Notes under the pieces: generated by a model
What the model was told of the DNA's origin: nothing
The model's database searches: none
Seen by the model: only the letters and a program-made list of their open reading frames with translations
Made by a program: the position numbers and the translations under genes
Part shown: positions 43,058 to 52,986 of the stretch, one piece after another
Numbering within the stretch: position 1 is the first letter of the stretch
How the letters are laid out: the number at the start of each line of letters is the position of its first letter
From: Phocaeicola barnesiae DSM 18169 = JCM 13652
GTDB lineage: Bacteria > Bacteroidota > Bacteroidia > Bacteroidales > Bacteroidaceae
Reading direction: 5' to 3'
DNA length: 64,000 nucleotides
NCBI RefSeq assembly: GCF_000374585.1
Contig: NZ_KB894643.1
Location: forward strand, 26,773 to 90,772

Positions 43058-46000
43058 TCAATCACAGTACATGAACGTTGCCGTTCCCTCAATATCTTCC
43101 GAAGAACGTCCGATATAAATCTTGAACCGACCCGGTTCTGCTATCCACTCATGACGCTCGTCATCAAAAAATGTCAAATCATCCCGTTCTACAGTGAAGG
43201 CCACCTCTTGCTCCTCTCCCGGTTGGAGCTCCACCTTATAAAAGTCTTTCAGTTCCTTAACCGGACGCAAAACACTGCATTTTTCATCGCCGATGTACAA
43301 TTGTACGATTTCCTTACCGGCTACCTTGCCCGTATTCTTCACGGTTACTTTCACTTCAAGAGATTCGCCTGCCTTCAATTCTGTAGCTGATACAACAGGC
43401 TTGCCATACTGGAATTCGGTATAGCTTAAACCATAACCGAATGGAAACAAAGGCTTGATTTTCTTTGTATCGTACCAACGGTATCCCACCAGAATATCTT
43501 CCTTATACTCCTGACGGATACTGTCTCCAGGATAACTGATTTCTCCATAAAAATGAGCGGGACAATCTTCCAATCTTACCGGATAAGAGAAAGGCAGTTT
43601 ACCGCTTGGATTAATTTCGCCAATCAATACATCGGCCAACGCTTTTCCACCGATGGAACCCAAATACCAAGACTGAATCAAAGAAGGAACTTTTTCTATC
43701 CACGGCATATCCACAGCATTACCACTAGTCAATACAAGGACCATCTTCTGGTTGACATCCAAAATACCTTTAATGAGCCGGTTCTGTTCAAAAGGCAGTT
43801 CGAAAGTCTTCCGGTCGTCTCCTTCACAATCCTGTTGGTAGTTTTTATTCAATCCACCCAGGAAAATCACTAAATCAGCCTGTTTGGCCTCTTCGATTGC
43901 AGCAGAATAAAGAGAATCGATAACCGATTGAGGAATGACATCCGCCCGATCAAACATCGGCCGACCTGCGACGTACCCTTGTGAGAAAGTAATGCAATCG
44001 CCGAATTCCTCCTTCAATGCATCCAATGGGGTAATTACCTTCTTGGGCTTCAGCTCGGAAGACCCTCCTCCCATCATCAGATTACGTATAGCATTGTCAC
44101 CTACGACAAGGATACGTTTGTACGCTCCCTTCTGAATAGGCAACAGAGGTTTCTTATCAAACCTAGACTCATTTTTCAATAATACAATACCTTCTGTTGC
44201 AATCCGATAAGCTGTCTCTTCATGGTTTTCATTCGCCATGGCTCCAAATCCTTTGTTCCGATTCATGGAAGTTCTGAAAATCAACCGAAGTACACGTGCA
44301 GCCTTTTCTTCTACAACTTCCATCGGTATTTTACCATCTTTGATCATCCGCAGATAAGCATCTCCCAAATAATAATCGTTGTAACCCAAATCAGAATTGG
44401 AGGTCAATCCGTTGGTATAAGTACCCAGCTCCAGGTCCAATCCATACATGGCAGCTTCATAAGTATCATGAGCGGCTCCCCAGTCGGTCACTACACATCC
44501 GTCGAATCCCCACTCACCTTTTAGGATGTCATTGTTCAATAACTTGTTATGAGCTGCATGTGTACCTCTCACCTTGTTGTAGGCTCCCATGATAGTCCAT
44601 GTTTTTCCTTCCATGACAGCAGCCTTGAAAGCCGGGAGATAGATTTCATACAGCGCCCGGTCACTGACCTGTACATCGATGTGGTTTCTCCATAGCTCTT
44701 GATTATTCAGTGCATAATGTTTCACGCAAGCCGCTACACCGTTTTCCTGTACTCCTTGAATATAAGGAACACACATACGTGCTGCCAAATAAGGATCTTC
44801 ACCCAAATACTCAAAATTTCGTCCGTTCAGGGGAGTGCGGTAAATATTTACGCCGGGACCCAACAGTACACTCTTGTTACGGAAAAGTGCTTCTTCGCCG
44901 ATGGCAACTCCATACGACTTGGACAAAACAGGATTCCAGGTAGAAGCCAGACACGTAAGTGCCGGAAAAGCCGTACAACTGTCGTTTGTCCATCCGGCAT
45001 AATCCCAACTGTTCCAACAGATTTCCGCACGTACGCCATGAGGACCGTCCGAATACATCAATCCCGGAATTCCCAACCGCGCACACCCCGGTGTGCTAAA
45101 ACGACCGTCAGCATAGCTCAAACGTGTCTTTTCTTCCAATGTCATCCGACTTAGAGCATCCTTCACCCGTTCTTCTATCGGAAGATTATCATTCAGGTAT
45201 GCCAGAACACCACCTACAATAATCGGTTTACTCTTGCCGGACAGGATGGTCTGGATCAGTTCCGTCTTCGGTTGATTCTTGACTGTATAAATACCGAACC
45301 CGCCTTGGTAATCCCATTTAGCCCATGCAATGTCCAAGCTATCGAATACACTGATGACATCCTTATACCATCTCAACGCATCGGCGACAGGTGCTTTTTC
45401 ATACATACCGAATTCACCACAATACAAGTGCAATCCCTTTTCATCAGCCACCTGTTTGGCCTTCATCAAGAAAGAGACCAACGTTTCGCGATTCCAAGGT
45501 GTCTTCCATCGTCCTACCAGTTTCTTGTCTGTTTCCGATAAACGATTGAACTCATCATCGGTCACCAGATACCCCGGATAATGTACATTCCCCTGATAAT
45601 TTCCAAATTCAGTCCATTCGGCCTTATAGTGACTTAGCAGAAACGGTTCATAAAAATGACAGCTAAGCAAAATATTCGGATCACCTTGAGGCACCTCCAG
45701 ATACTGGAATGTCCCTACTCCTTGCCACATGTTAGAGCCCAAAACCAAAACCCGGTCCTTCTCTACACTACGGATTACCTGATAAGCTTTGGCCAGTAAC
45801 TTATTCCAGTCACTGTGGTCAGGAGCAGTAGGCTCATTCATAATTTCGTAAGCAACCGCAGAAGTAGGATATACTTTAAGTTCAGTCACCAACTCTTTCC
45901 ATAAATCCAAAAAATGATTCTGTTCGTTGACATCATTCCACAAACGGTTCTGTTTACCTTCATTTCCCGCATTGAAATAATGAGACCTGATGATATGCAG

Positions 46001-46327
46001 GTCTACAATCACCCGCAAATCATTCTGCATGGCCCAACGAATCCCTTGATGAAGAAAATGAAAAGCCTCCTCATTCTTCTGTCCCTGTTCGTTCCACATC
46101 ACTTCCTCATCAATCGGAAGACGAACATGGTCAAACCCGTCGCGAGCTATCTTTCTGAAATCGATTTCATGCATACCGTCCTTGATGGCTGGACCGTTTT
46201 CAACCCTTTGTGACAACCAATGGCTCAGATTAACACCTCGCCTTATCGCAAAAGATTCTCCGTTAGAAGCATAGCTTGCTGTCCCAAGTACCAACAAAGA
46301 AACAATTATAAATAATCTTCTTATCAT
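43058..46327 (-). CDS. GH5-GH3 bifunctional glycosidase
   Basis: 1089 residues from ATG 46327 (MIRRLFIIVSLLVLGTASYA), a signal peptide; an ATG 87 bases upstream is in frame but gives a poor N-terminus. The N-terminal GH5 (about 25-370) has RRGVNLSHWLSQ, VDLHIIRSH, YEIMNEPTAP (acid/base Glu, about 165) and LYCGEFGMYE (nucleophile Glu, about 305). A complete GH3 follows (about 390-1089) with GLMYSDGPHGVRAE, LGPGVNIYRTPLNGRNFEYL, CVKHYALNN and CVVTDWGAAHD (nucleophile Asp, about 615) and an FnIII-like tail. Both sites look intact, so an endo-acting and an exo-acting step are joined in one chain. It is 102 bases downstream of the binding-protein gene. Confidence 0.9.
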   Translation of the reverse strand: MIRRLFIIVSLLVLGTASYASNGESFAIRRGVNLSHWLSQRVENGPAIKDGMHEIDFRKIARDGFDHVRLPIDEEVMWNEQGQKNEEAFHFLHQGIRWAMQNDLRVIVDLHIIRSHYFNAGNEGKQNRLWNDVNEQNHFLDLWKELVTELKVYPTSAVAYEIMNEPTAPDHSDWNKLLAKAYQVIRSVEKDRVLVLGSNMWQGVGTFQYLEVPQGDPNILLSCHFYEPFLLSHYKAEWTEFGNYQGNVHYPGYLVTDDEFNRLSETDKKLVGRWKTPWNRETLVSFLMKAKQVADEKGLHLYCGEFGMYEKAPVADALRWYKDVISVFDSLDIAWAKWDYQGGFGIYTVKNQPKTELIQTILSGKSKPIIVGGVLAYLNDNLPIEERVKDALSRMTLEEKTRLSYADGRFSTPGCARLGIPGLMYSDGPHGVRAEICWNSWDYAGWTNDSCTAFPALTCLASTWNPVLSKSYGVAIGEEALFRNKSVLLGPGVNIYRTPLNGRNFEYLGEDPYLAARMCVPYIQGVQENGVAACVKHYALNNQELWRNHIDVQVSDRALYEIYLPAFKAAVMEGKTWTIMGAYNKVRGTHAAHNKLLNNDILKGEWGFDGCVVTDWGAAHDTYEAAMYGLDLELGTYTNGLTSNSDLGYNDYYLGDAYLRMIKDGKIPMEVVEEKAARVLRLIFRTSMNRNKGFGAMANENHEETAYRIATEGIVLLKNESRFDKKPLLPIQKGAYKRILVVGDNAIRNLMMGGGSSELKPKKVITPLDALKEEFGDCITFSQGYVAGRPMFDRADVIPQSVIDSLYSAAIEEAKQADLVIFLGGLNKNYQQDCEGDDRKTFELPFEQNRLIKGILDVNQKMVLVLTSGNAVDMPWIEKVPSLIQSWYLGSIGGKALADVLIGEINPSGKLPFSYPVRLEDCPAHFYGEISYPGDSIRQEYKEDILVGYRWYDTKKIKPLFPFGYGLSYTEFQYGKPVVSATELKAGESLEVKVTVKNTGKVAGKEIVQLYIGDEKCSVLRPVKELKDFYKVELQPGEEQEVAFTVERDDLTFFDDERHEWIAEPGRFKIYIGRSSEDIEGTATFMYCD

Positions 46328-46428
46328 ATACAAAATGATTTTATACCTTCTTTTCCAAGAAAGCAGTACATAAACTACATATCCGTGGATATAATTCAAG
46401 CCGACTATACCCACGGAATGTATATAAA

Positions 46429-47694
46429 CTATTTAACTGATACTCTATCTACATAGTAACCATGTCCTACACACAAGAATCCTCCTTCGGCCTTAATCTT
46501 ATCCAGTGCTTCTTGCGTCAACACGACTTCCAGCATTCCATCTTCCTGGAATTCGACGACTGACGTACCCGGCAAATCATTCCAGGCAACAGTAGTAGTA
46601 CGAATCTGATGATAGTCAGCCTCGGGTTCCACAGAATAATAGATACTCAAGGTACTACCGGCAATGATGGAGTTGAATGCGTCCAACGGTATCAAGCTGA
46701 ATGTCTTGTTCGGGTTGCCATCTTCATAATCCCACGATACATAATGGTGTCCCTCCCAAAGAATCGTTTCAGAAACAACAGCAAACGAAACTTCGGTTAC
46801 CAGTTCACCACCAGCATAGAATTTCACTTCCTGACCGTTGCTGGAAGTACCCTTCAACAGGTATTCTCCATCAGCCATAGCCGGACAGGTAAACGCTATT
46901 TCTGTAGCATTCTTTCTAAGGAAATCGGTTACTACCGTACCATTGACATCAAGACTGGTGATTTTGTCCATATTCAATCCTGTCATTACCCATTCACTGT
47001 TTGCAGCGATGTGTTCAAATCCACCGGTAATAAGCGAAGAACTTGTCACTGTCAAAAGGTTTGCGCCGAATCTGTTTCCATCCACATCCACCAGACTAAT
47101 GCGGTATTGGCCATCTGTCAAATCGGTTGGAACTACATATTCTATATAATCACCTAATTCCGAACTTCCGGATGCAGTAACATCAGCGGTCATATCACCG
47201 ATTTTAATGCTTTTGACCAAGCTAAGATTCGTCCCATACAAACGGGAAGTAGTCCCTGTTGCCACAATCCGTTCCAACCCTACAGCTTCCGACCAAGGCT
47301 CACCTTGAAGCGGACTGACCACAATCTGTGCTTCTCTGGAAGTAGAAGCACCTGCAGTTGTAGTAGCCACCACTTTCAAACGATATGTCCCGGCTTCCAA
47401 GGAAATATTGATAGTATCCCCTTTCTGTACTTCTACACCATCAATCATCCAAGTCACTTCAGTATAATCGGAAGGTGTTACTGTCAGCTTCATCTTAAAA
47501 TTTGCATCACGGCTAATCTGTGAAATGACTGCTGGTTCACCATTACTCCAATCAGGAAATACAGGATCCAGAATCTGCGGATAATCATCCGGAGTAATTG
47601 TAGAGAATGGTTCCTCCTCGCTACATGAAACACATGCCATACCCATAACCATCAGTACAGCCATCAGTTTTAAATATATCTTGTTCATACCCAT
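46429..47694 (-). CDS. Surface glycan-binding lipoprotein of PUL
   Basis: A 421-residue lipoprotein; lipobox CVSC then SEEEP, an acidic patch after Cys that in Bacteroides directs lipoproteins to the cell surface. It has a PKD/Ig-like domain (about 50-125), two IPT/TIG-like repeats (about 135-300) and a C-terminal beta-sandwich (about 310-421, ETILWEGHHYVSWDYEDG, ending FLCVGHGYYVDRVSVK) that is likely the ligand-binding module. It lies directly behind susD (12 bases), the usual place of SGBP-B/SusE-like proteins. Ligand unknown. Confidence 0.82.
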   Translation of the reverse strand: MGMNKIYLKLMAVLMVMGMACVSCSEEEPFSTITPDDYPQILDPVFPDWSNGEPAVISQISRDANFKMKLTVTPSDYTEVTWMIDGVEVQKGDTINISLEAGTYRLKVVATTTAGASTSREAQIVVSPLQGEPWSEAVGLERIVATGTTSRLYGTNLSLVKSIKIGDMTADVTASGSSELGDYIEYVVPTDLTDGQYRISLVDVDGNRFGANLLTVTSSSLITGGFEHIAANSEWVMTGLNMDKITSLDVNGTVVTDFLRKNATEIAFTCPAMADGEYLLKGTSSNGQEVKFYAGGELVTEVSFAVVSETILWEGHHYVSWDYEDGNPNKTFSLIPLDAFNSIIAGSTLSIYYSVEPEADYHQIRTTTVAWNDLPGTSVVEFQEDGMLEVVLTQEALDKIKAEGGFLCVGHGYYVDRVSVK

Positions 47695-47706
47695 TGTTTT
47701 TAAAAA

Positions 47707-49383
47707 TTAGTTTACAGAATCCCACCATACGTGAGTATACCAACTATCCTGACCACCCATTCTTTGTAAGGCCTCATCGTAACTTTGCTTGTTATAGGAA
47801 GATTCCAGAATCGGATAACAGAAGCGAACCGGAATATCTTTACCGTCTGTCAGATATTGTTCGAATCCATATTCAGCCGGAGACTTCAGTACCGGATAAC
47901 CGGAACGTCTCACGTTCGCCCAACATTCAGCAGGATTCAGGAAATGCAGGATCCAGGCTTGTGTATTGATAGAACGAACTTTCTGCTCATCTGTATATCC
48001 AATCGGGTTATTGCTATAATATTCATCGAATTCTTCATCAGTAATTTCTTCACAATCATAATTATCTGAAAGGAAAGTCATGGCAGCCCGTACTCCTGTC
48101 TTGTAATATTCTTCCACAGACATCGAACCTACGCTCCACCCTTTCAAAGCAGCTTCAGCCATCAGGAACATCACTTCTGAATATGTCATGACAACTCCGG
48201 GATTATCACTCATCAGGAAAGTAGTGGCCAATTTAGGCTCAACTTCACGTGAAACCGAATAAACGATACTAGGATTGGTTTCAGCCATTTCCTTCAAGAT
48301 ATCACTGTCATAACCGGTAGGCCACGGTTCCCAAGAAAATGCTCCCGGCACACAAGGCTGAAACTCGATGCCTTTCTCTATCATTTCTTCAGTCAGATCA
48401 ATACGGTTATCGGGACTGGAGGTACTCATCAGCCCATCATAATAGCAACGGGCAATTCTGAATGTACGCGGGTCCTTGGTATCATACAACTGGTTAAAGA
48501 AAGTAGAGCACAGATAAGTCGGATTGTTAGCCGGGTCGTTTCCATACAAGACTTTGGAATAAGCATTTCCCCGATAGTCTGAATACGATTCAGAACCGAA
48601 GCTATAGGAGATTTCCATGTAATGAATCAACGCATCATCAGCTGAACTGGTAAAAACTCCACCGTCAGCAGCCAACGCAGCCTCAAATTCCTGACGGGCT
48701 CTCTCCGGATCTACATTCGAGATTCTCATGGCAAAACGCAGACGGAGTGAATTAGCGAATTTCTTCCACTTCTGAATGTCTCCATCATAGATGACATCAC
48801 TGGTAAGCTCATCTTTTGTAGCGTCAAACTGATCGACTGCTGCAGCCAGCACCTTAAAGAAATCATCGTAAATATCTTTCTGTTCATCATAACGGGGAGT
48901 AAAGAGACTCTCCAAGTAACCTTTGCCGGCCTCGCTATAAGGGACATCACCGTACAGGTCGGTAATGACAGACATGATGTATACCCGATAGATATTCAAG
49001 GCTGCATTGATATTCACCTTGGCAGGATCGTCCTTGGTTCGGTATTCGGCATCCACCAGGTTAGCTACAGCACCGGTATATCCCAAGGTCCATCCATATC
49101 CCATGATATTGTTATCAATAAAATGACGTCCACCATGGAAAGTAGTATTCCAGCAACCCATAAACTGCTGGTTGAATGCAGAAAGGTAGTTTCTATAGAT
49201 ATCCACCATATCCAACCGTCCATAGGTCTGCAACTGTGCGGTAGTAAGCTGTGCATTCGGGTCGATGACATCTGCTTTGGAAGGGTCCGTATTCATGTCC
49301 TCCAGGTAACTGTCACTGCAGGCTCCCAGAAACGAAGTGCAGGCAGTAAGCATGATTGCTATAATTGATTTATTGTACTTCAT
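47707..49383 (-). CDS. SusD/RagB-like surface glycan-binding lipoprotein
   Basis: 558 residues with lipobox FLGACSDSY. The mature part has the TPR-based SusD fold: DMNTDPSKADVIDPNAQLTT near the start, EARYRTKD-like and NIYRVYIMSVITDLYGDVPY, GDIQKWKKFANSLRLRFAMR, and the C-terminal EWARV-like AECWANVRRSGYPVL. It resembles the SusD-like_2 group. It forms a lid on SusC and delivers glycans to it. It lies 8 bases downstream of susC. Confidence 0.93.
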   Translation of the reverse strand: MKYNKSIIAIMLTACTSFLGACSDSYLEDMNTDPSKADVIDPNAQLTTAQLQTYGRLDMVDIYRNYLSAFNQQFMGCWNTTFHGGRHFIDNNIMGYGWTLGYTGAVANLVDAEYRTKDDPAKVNINAALNIYRVYIMSVITDLYGDVPYSEAGKGYLESLFTPRYDEQKDIYDDFFKVLAAAVDQFDATKDELTSDVIYDGDIQKWKKFANSLRLRFAMRISNVDPERARQEFEAALAADGGVFTSSADDALIHYMEISYSFGSESYSDYRGNAYSKVLYGNDPANNPTYLCSTFFNQLYDTKDPRTFRIARCYYDGLMSTSSPDNRIDLTEEMIEKGIEFQPCVPGAFSWEPWPTGYDSDILKEMAETNPSIVYSVSREVEPKLATTFLMSDNPGVVMTYSEVMFLMAEAALKGWSVGSMSVEEYYKTGVRAAMTFLSDNYDCEEITDEEFDEYYSNNPIGYTDEQKVRSINTQAWILHFLNPAECWANVRRSGYPVLKSPAEYGFEQYLTDGKDIPVRFCYPILESSYNKQSYDEALQRMGGQDSWYTHVWWDSVN

Positions 49384-49391
49384 AATTGATA

Positions 49392-52300
49392 TTAGAATTT
49401 GATGTTAACATTGAATCCATAACTTCTGCGTGAAGGAAGAGAACCATACTCCAATCCCATACCAGTTGTATTGTTGTAGTTGGAATCCGGGTCAATGTTC
49501 GGAATGTTCTTGTAAAGGATGAACGGGTTTCGGGCTACAAAGGAAACCGTCATGTTATCTATGACACCTTTGAATATCTTCTTAGGAATCTGGTATGTCA
49601 AGGTTATTTCACGACATTTCACATAAGAATTGTCATAGATGAACATGGAAGGTGCATTTCTACAGACACTCATCCAATAATCTTCCGGATTGATGTAGAT
49701 ATCATTTTCACGGTAAGTACCGTCACCGTTATCAATGACACCCGGAGCTACGAAACCGCCTGTCGGTGTCCAGTCCGGAGAGCCTTTAGGCAAACCGGCA
49801 GCTTTACGCTGTTCTTCAGAACGGTACCATTCTTCACGTCCCTCCAAAGTAGCCAGACTCTTACCGGATTCATAAGCCGAACGGGCAGACATAGAATAAA
49901 GGTCAGCACCTACCTTTACATCGAACACGGCAGAAAGCGACAGATTCTTGTAAGCCAATGTCGTTACTACGCCACCGGTCCAGTCCCAGGAAGCATTACC
50001 TAACACGTGCGCACTCTTGTCGTACATCGGCAAACCGGTAGCCGGGTCAATCAGTACATCTCCGTTCTCATTGCGTTTGAAGTCAGGACCGATGATAGAC
50101 CCATAGTTCTCGCCCACCTTGGCAGCCACCTGTACATCCAGCCATGAAGCTTTCTCAAGTTCGAACATATCCATATCATCCACCAGTTCCTTCACTTTAT
50201 TCTGGTTTTTCGAGAAGTTCAGGTTCAAATCCCAAGAGAAGTCCTTTGTCTGTATCACCCGGGTATTAAGAGCGATTTCAATACCCTTGTTTTCAATCTC
50301 ACCGGCATTAATCAGACGATAGTTATATCCGGAACTCCAGGAACTGGCCATTCCCATAATCTGATCCCGACTGACCTGAGAATAGTAAGTGAAGTCCAAA
50401 CCGATACGGTTGTTCAGGAACTTTGTTTCCAGACCGACTTCGAATGAATTGGTTCTGGTCGGTTTCAAGTCTTTGTTAGGTACTGTATTGTTGTTGATGT
50501 ATCCGATGGTATAGCCGGGATAGGTATATTTTGATTTGGTATATACCAATCCCAACTGATACGGATTCGTATCACTACCTACCTGTGCCCACGACATACG
50601 GATTTTACCATAAGGCAATATATTCTTCTTGTTCAGAATTTCGGAGAAGATAAAGCTACCCGAGAAAGAAGGATATACATAAGTATTGTTGTTCAACGGA
50701 AGTGTGGATGACTGGTCGGCACGTAGAGTCGCGTCAAAATACAACATGTGTTTCCATCCCAAGTTGACCGCGCCGTATACAGAATTAATCTGTTTGCGGT
50801 AAGTATTCTGTTCCACACTGATTTCATTGAAGCTGAGCAAAGCCACGACATCACGAATCTGCATATCCTGAGCAGTAGTGACCGTTGTCAGATTGTCCAC
50901 CTTGAACAGGTTGCCTCCCAAAGTCGCGTTGAAATCAAAATCTCCCCATGTATTGTTATACAAGGCCAGCAATTCGAAGTTATACATACGGTTCTCAAAA
51001 GAACTGATCTGCAGACGACCGGCTTCAAATCCCGGAGTAGTCGGTGCCTGGTAGTCTTCGAAAGTAAACCAGTTCATTTCAGTACCTAATGTACCCTGAA
51101 TCTTCAGATGGTCATTGATATTCCAAATGGCCTTACCATTCAGACGGAACTGGTCTTTCTGTGAGACGTTACTGTTCTTATATACTCCCCAGTAAGGATT
51201 GACGTTATACGGGTCCATACCGTTCCAGTTACTGTACTCCCCGTTCTCATCCTGATAGGTCTTCAGCCATTCCTGGTCATAAGTAGTAGCCAGAGTCATC
51301 AGGTTCTTACCGATGTTGGCCTTACTGTCACCCATCGCCGGACGGTTGTTAACATCTTCACGGGTATAATTCGCACTGAAATCCAAATCAACTTTAGCCA
51401 AAGACGTATTGGCACGTAATGAGAAATTGTTACGGCTCATGTTGGTTTTCGGAACGATATCCTTGTTCCGCATATCGGTGTATGAGAAACGGACACCGGT
51501 CTTTCCATTACTTGAACTGATGACTGCTGTATTGGTAGCGGTCAGACCCGTACGGAAAAAGCCCGACGTATTGTCCGGTATAATCAGATACGGACGTTCC
51601 ACCCCATCAAAATATTTCAGCATGTTACTGCCGTCAGCCTTCGGTCCCCAACTGGTATTTGTGTTCGATACCGCATCGATACTGTAAGTACCGTTACTAC
51701 CCATACCATAAATCTGCTGAATATCGTTCCATTTAGACAACTGCGTATCAACCGTCAGCGTACCGTTATATTCCACACTGAATTTTTCTTTACCGTCGGC
51801 TTTCTTGGTGGTAATCAGGATGACACCGTGGCTGGCACGGCTACCATACAAGGCAGATGCCGCAGGACCTTTCAAGACAGAGATGTTTTCGATGTCATCT
51901 GGGTTGATGCTGGAGATTCCGTCACCCAAATCATAACCACCATACGTACCGGCACTACCATAATTTGTATTGTCCAAAGGTACACCGTCAATCACGTAAA
52001 GCGGCTGATTGTTTCCGGTCATCTCTGTACTACCACGAAGAATGACGCGGGTGGAACCGGAAGGACCGCTGGCTGTCTGGCTGACTACCAGACCCGGAAC
52101 GCGCCCTGCCATGGAATTGATGACATTCGTTTCTTTTGCCTTGGTCAGCGCTTCACCCTTCACTTCGGCAACACCGTATCCCAAAGCCTTGCGCTCTCTC
52201 TTGATACCCAATGCAGTCACTACCACTTCACTCAACACCTGATTGTCTTCTTCCAACGTAATGTCCATGACACCTTTGGTAGCTTTCACTTCCTTAGAAG

Positions 52301-52580
52301 TATAGCCTACATAACTGATGACCAGAACGGCTCCTTTTTTTACATCGAGGGTAAAACGTCCGTCCAGATCGGTGATGGTACCGTTGGTCGTTCCTTTTTC
52401 TACAATGGAAGCTCCGATAATCGGCCCGGTAGCATCTTTCACGACTCCCGATATTTTTTCTGATTGCTGTACCACCGCCAAAGATTCCGAGGCGGCAACA
52501 GACTGCATCTGGGGGATTCCACCTATCAGGCAGAATGACAAAGTCCCACAGAACAATGATCTTCTATAACTTGTGTTCAT
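49392..52580 (-). CDS. SusC/RagA TonB-linked outer-membrane transporter
   Basis: 1062 residues. A signal peptide is followed by a carboxypeptidase-regulatory-like domain (about 43-120, GVVKDATGPIIGASIVEKGT), a TonB box region and plug (EVVVTALGIKRERKALGYGV, AGRVPGLVVSQ, RGSTEMTGNNQPLYVIDGVP) and a 22-strand barrel ending in Phe (NVNIKF). It imports oligosaccharides across the outer membrane with energy from TonB. First gene of the six-gene minus-strand run; expression is probably controlled by the divergent hybrid sensor. Confidence 0.95.
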   Translation of the reverse strand: MNTSYRRSLFCGTLSFCLIGGIPQMQSVAASESLAVVQQSEKISGVVKDATGPIIGASIVEKGTTNGTITDLDGRFTLDVKKGAVLVISYVGYTSKEVKATKGVMDITLEEDNQVLSEVVVTALGIKRERKALGYGVAEVKGEALTKAKETNVINSMAGRVPGLVVSQTASGPSGSTRVILRGSTEMTGNNQPLYVIDGVPLDNTNYGSAGTYGGYDLGDGISSINPDDIENISVLKGPAASALYGSRASHGVILITTKKADGKEKFSVEYNGTLTVDTQLSKWNDIQQIYGMGSNGTYSIDAVSNTNTSWGPKADGSNMLKYFDGVERPYLIIPDNTSGFFRTGLTATNTAVISSSNGKTGVRFSYTDMRNKDIVPKTNMSRNNFSLRANTSLAKVDLDFSANYTREDVNNRPAMGDSKANIGKNLMTLATTYDQEWLKTYQDENGEYSNWNGMDPYNVNPYWGVYKNSNVSQKDQFRLNGKAIWNINDHLKIQGTLGTEMNWFTFEDYQAPTTPGFEAGRLQISSFENRMYNFELLALYNNTWGDFDFNATLGGNLFKVDNLTTVTTAQDMQIRDVVALLSFNEISVEQNTYRKQINSVYGAVNLGWKHMLYFDATLRADQSSTLPLNNNTYVYPSFSGSFIFSEILNKKNILPYGKIRMSWAQVGSDTNPYQLGLVYTKSKYTYPGYTIGYINNNTVPNKDLKPTRTNSFEVGLETKFLNNRIGLDFTYYSQVSRDQIMGMASSWSSGYNYRLINAGEIENKGIEIALNTRVIQTKDFSWDLNLNFSKNQNKVKELVDDMDMFELEKASWLDVQVAAKVGENYGSIIGPDFKRNENGDVLIDPATGLPMYDKSAHVLGNASWDWTGGVVTTLAYKNLSLSAVFDVKVGADLYSMSARSAYESGKSLATLEGREEWYRSEEQRKAAGLPKGSPDWTPTGGFVAPGVIDNGDGTYRENDIYINPEDYWMSVCRNAPSMFIYDNSYVKCREITLTYQIPKKIFKGVIDNMTVSFVARNPFILYKNIPNIDPDSNYNNTTGMGLEYGSLPSRRSYGFNVNIKF

Positions 52581-52667
52581 AGATTTGATTAATTATATTA
52601 ATGAATTCTGATTACCTGAAACAGAAATTAAAAGTGGAAAACAAAAGTTTTTTGAAAAAGACATCTT

Positions 52668-52691
52668 TTGCACACGTTCTATCTGCGTGCA
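52668..52691. promoter_or_regulatory. Inverted repeat, possible sensor-binding site
   Basis: TGCACACG and its near complement CGTGCA lie around TTCTATCTG in the leader region of susC. AraC-type output domains often bind such repeats; there is no direct proof here. Confidence 0.35.
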
Positions 52692-52751
52692 CAAATATTA
52701 ATCTGGCTTCAATCATGCTTCATAGGCTTTAGGATTTAATGTTTACGAGTG

Positions 52752-52759
52752 CAAAATTA
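52752..52759 (-). promoter_or_regulatory. -7 box of the PUL operon
   Basis: TAATTTTG on the minus strand fits TAnnTTTG. The leader to the susC start would be about 165 bases. No clear -33 element is seen, as expected for an activator-dependent promoter. Confidence 0.55.
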
Positions 52760-52986
52760 TGAATACGTAATTAACAGATGGAACTGGTATGTGCTACACT
52801 ACGTCACGAAATGTACAATCAACATTTCATACCCTATTTTTCGACATTCAAGCCCCCTACAGAGCCTATTTTTCTCTTGGAAAAGGAAAATAAGTCCATA
52901 AAAAAACGTACTTTTACGAAAAATTTTTCAACGCTTCGCGGCTGTACGAATTAAGTTTATTATCATCTCTTAACAATGAGAAGACT

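Larger units (their letters stand above)
52581..52986. other. Divergent intergenic region of the PUL
   Basis: 406 bases between susC and the sensor gene with no supported gene. It contains a -7 box for susC and a TGCAC-rich stretch at 52668-52692 (GCACACG...CGTGCAC, inverted) that could be a regulator site. Confidence 0.6.
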
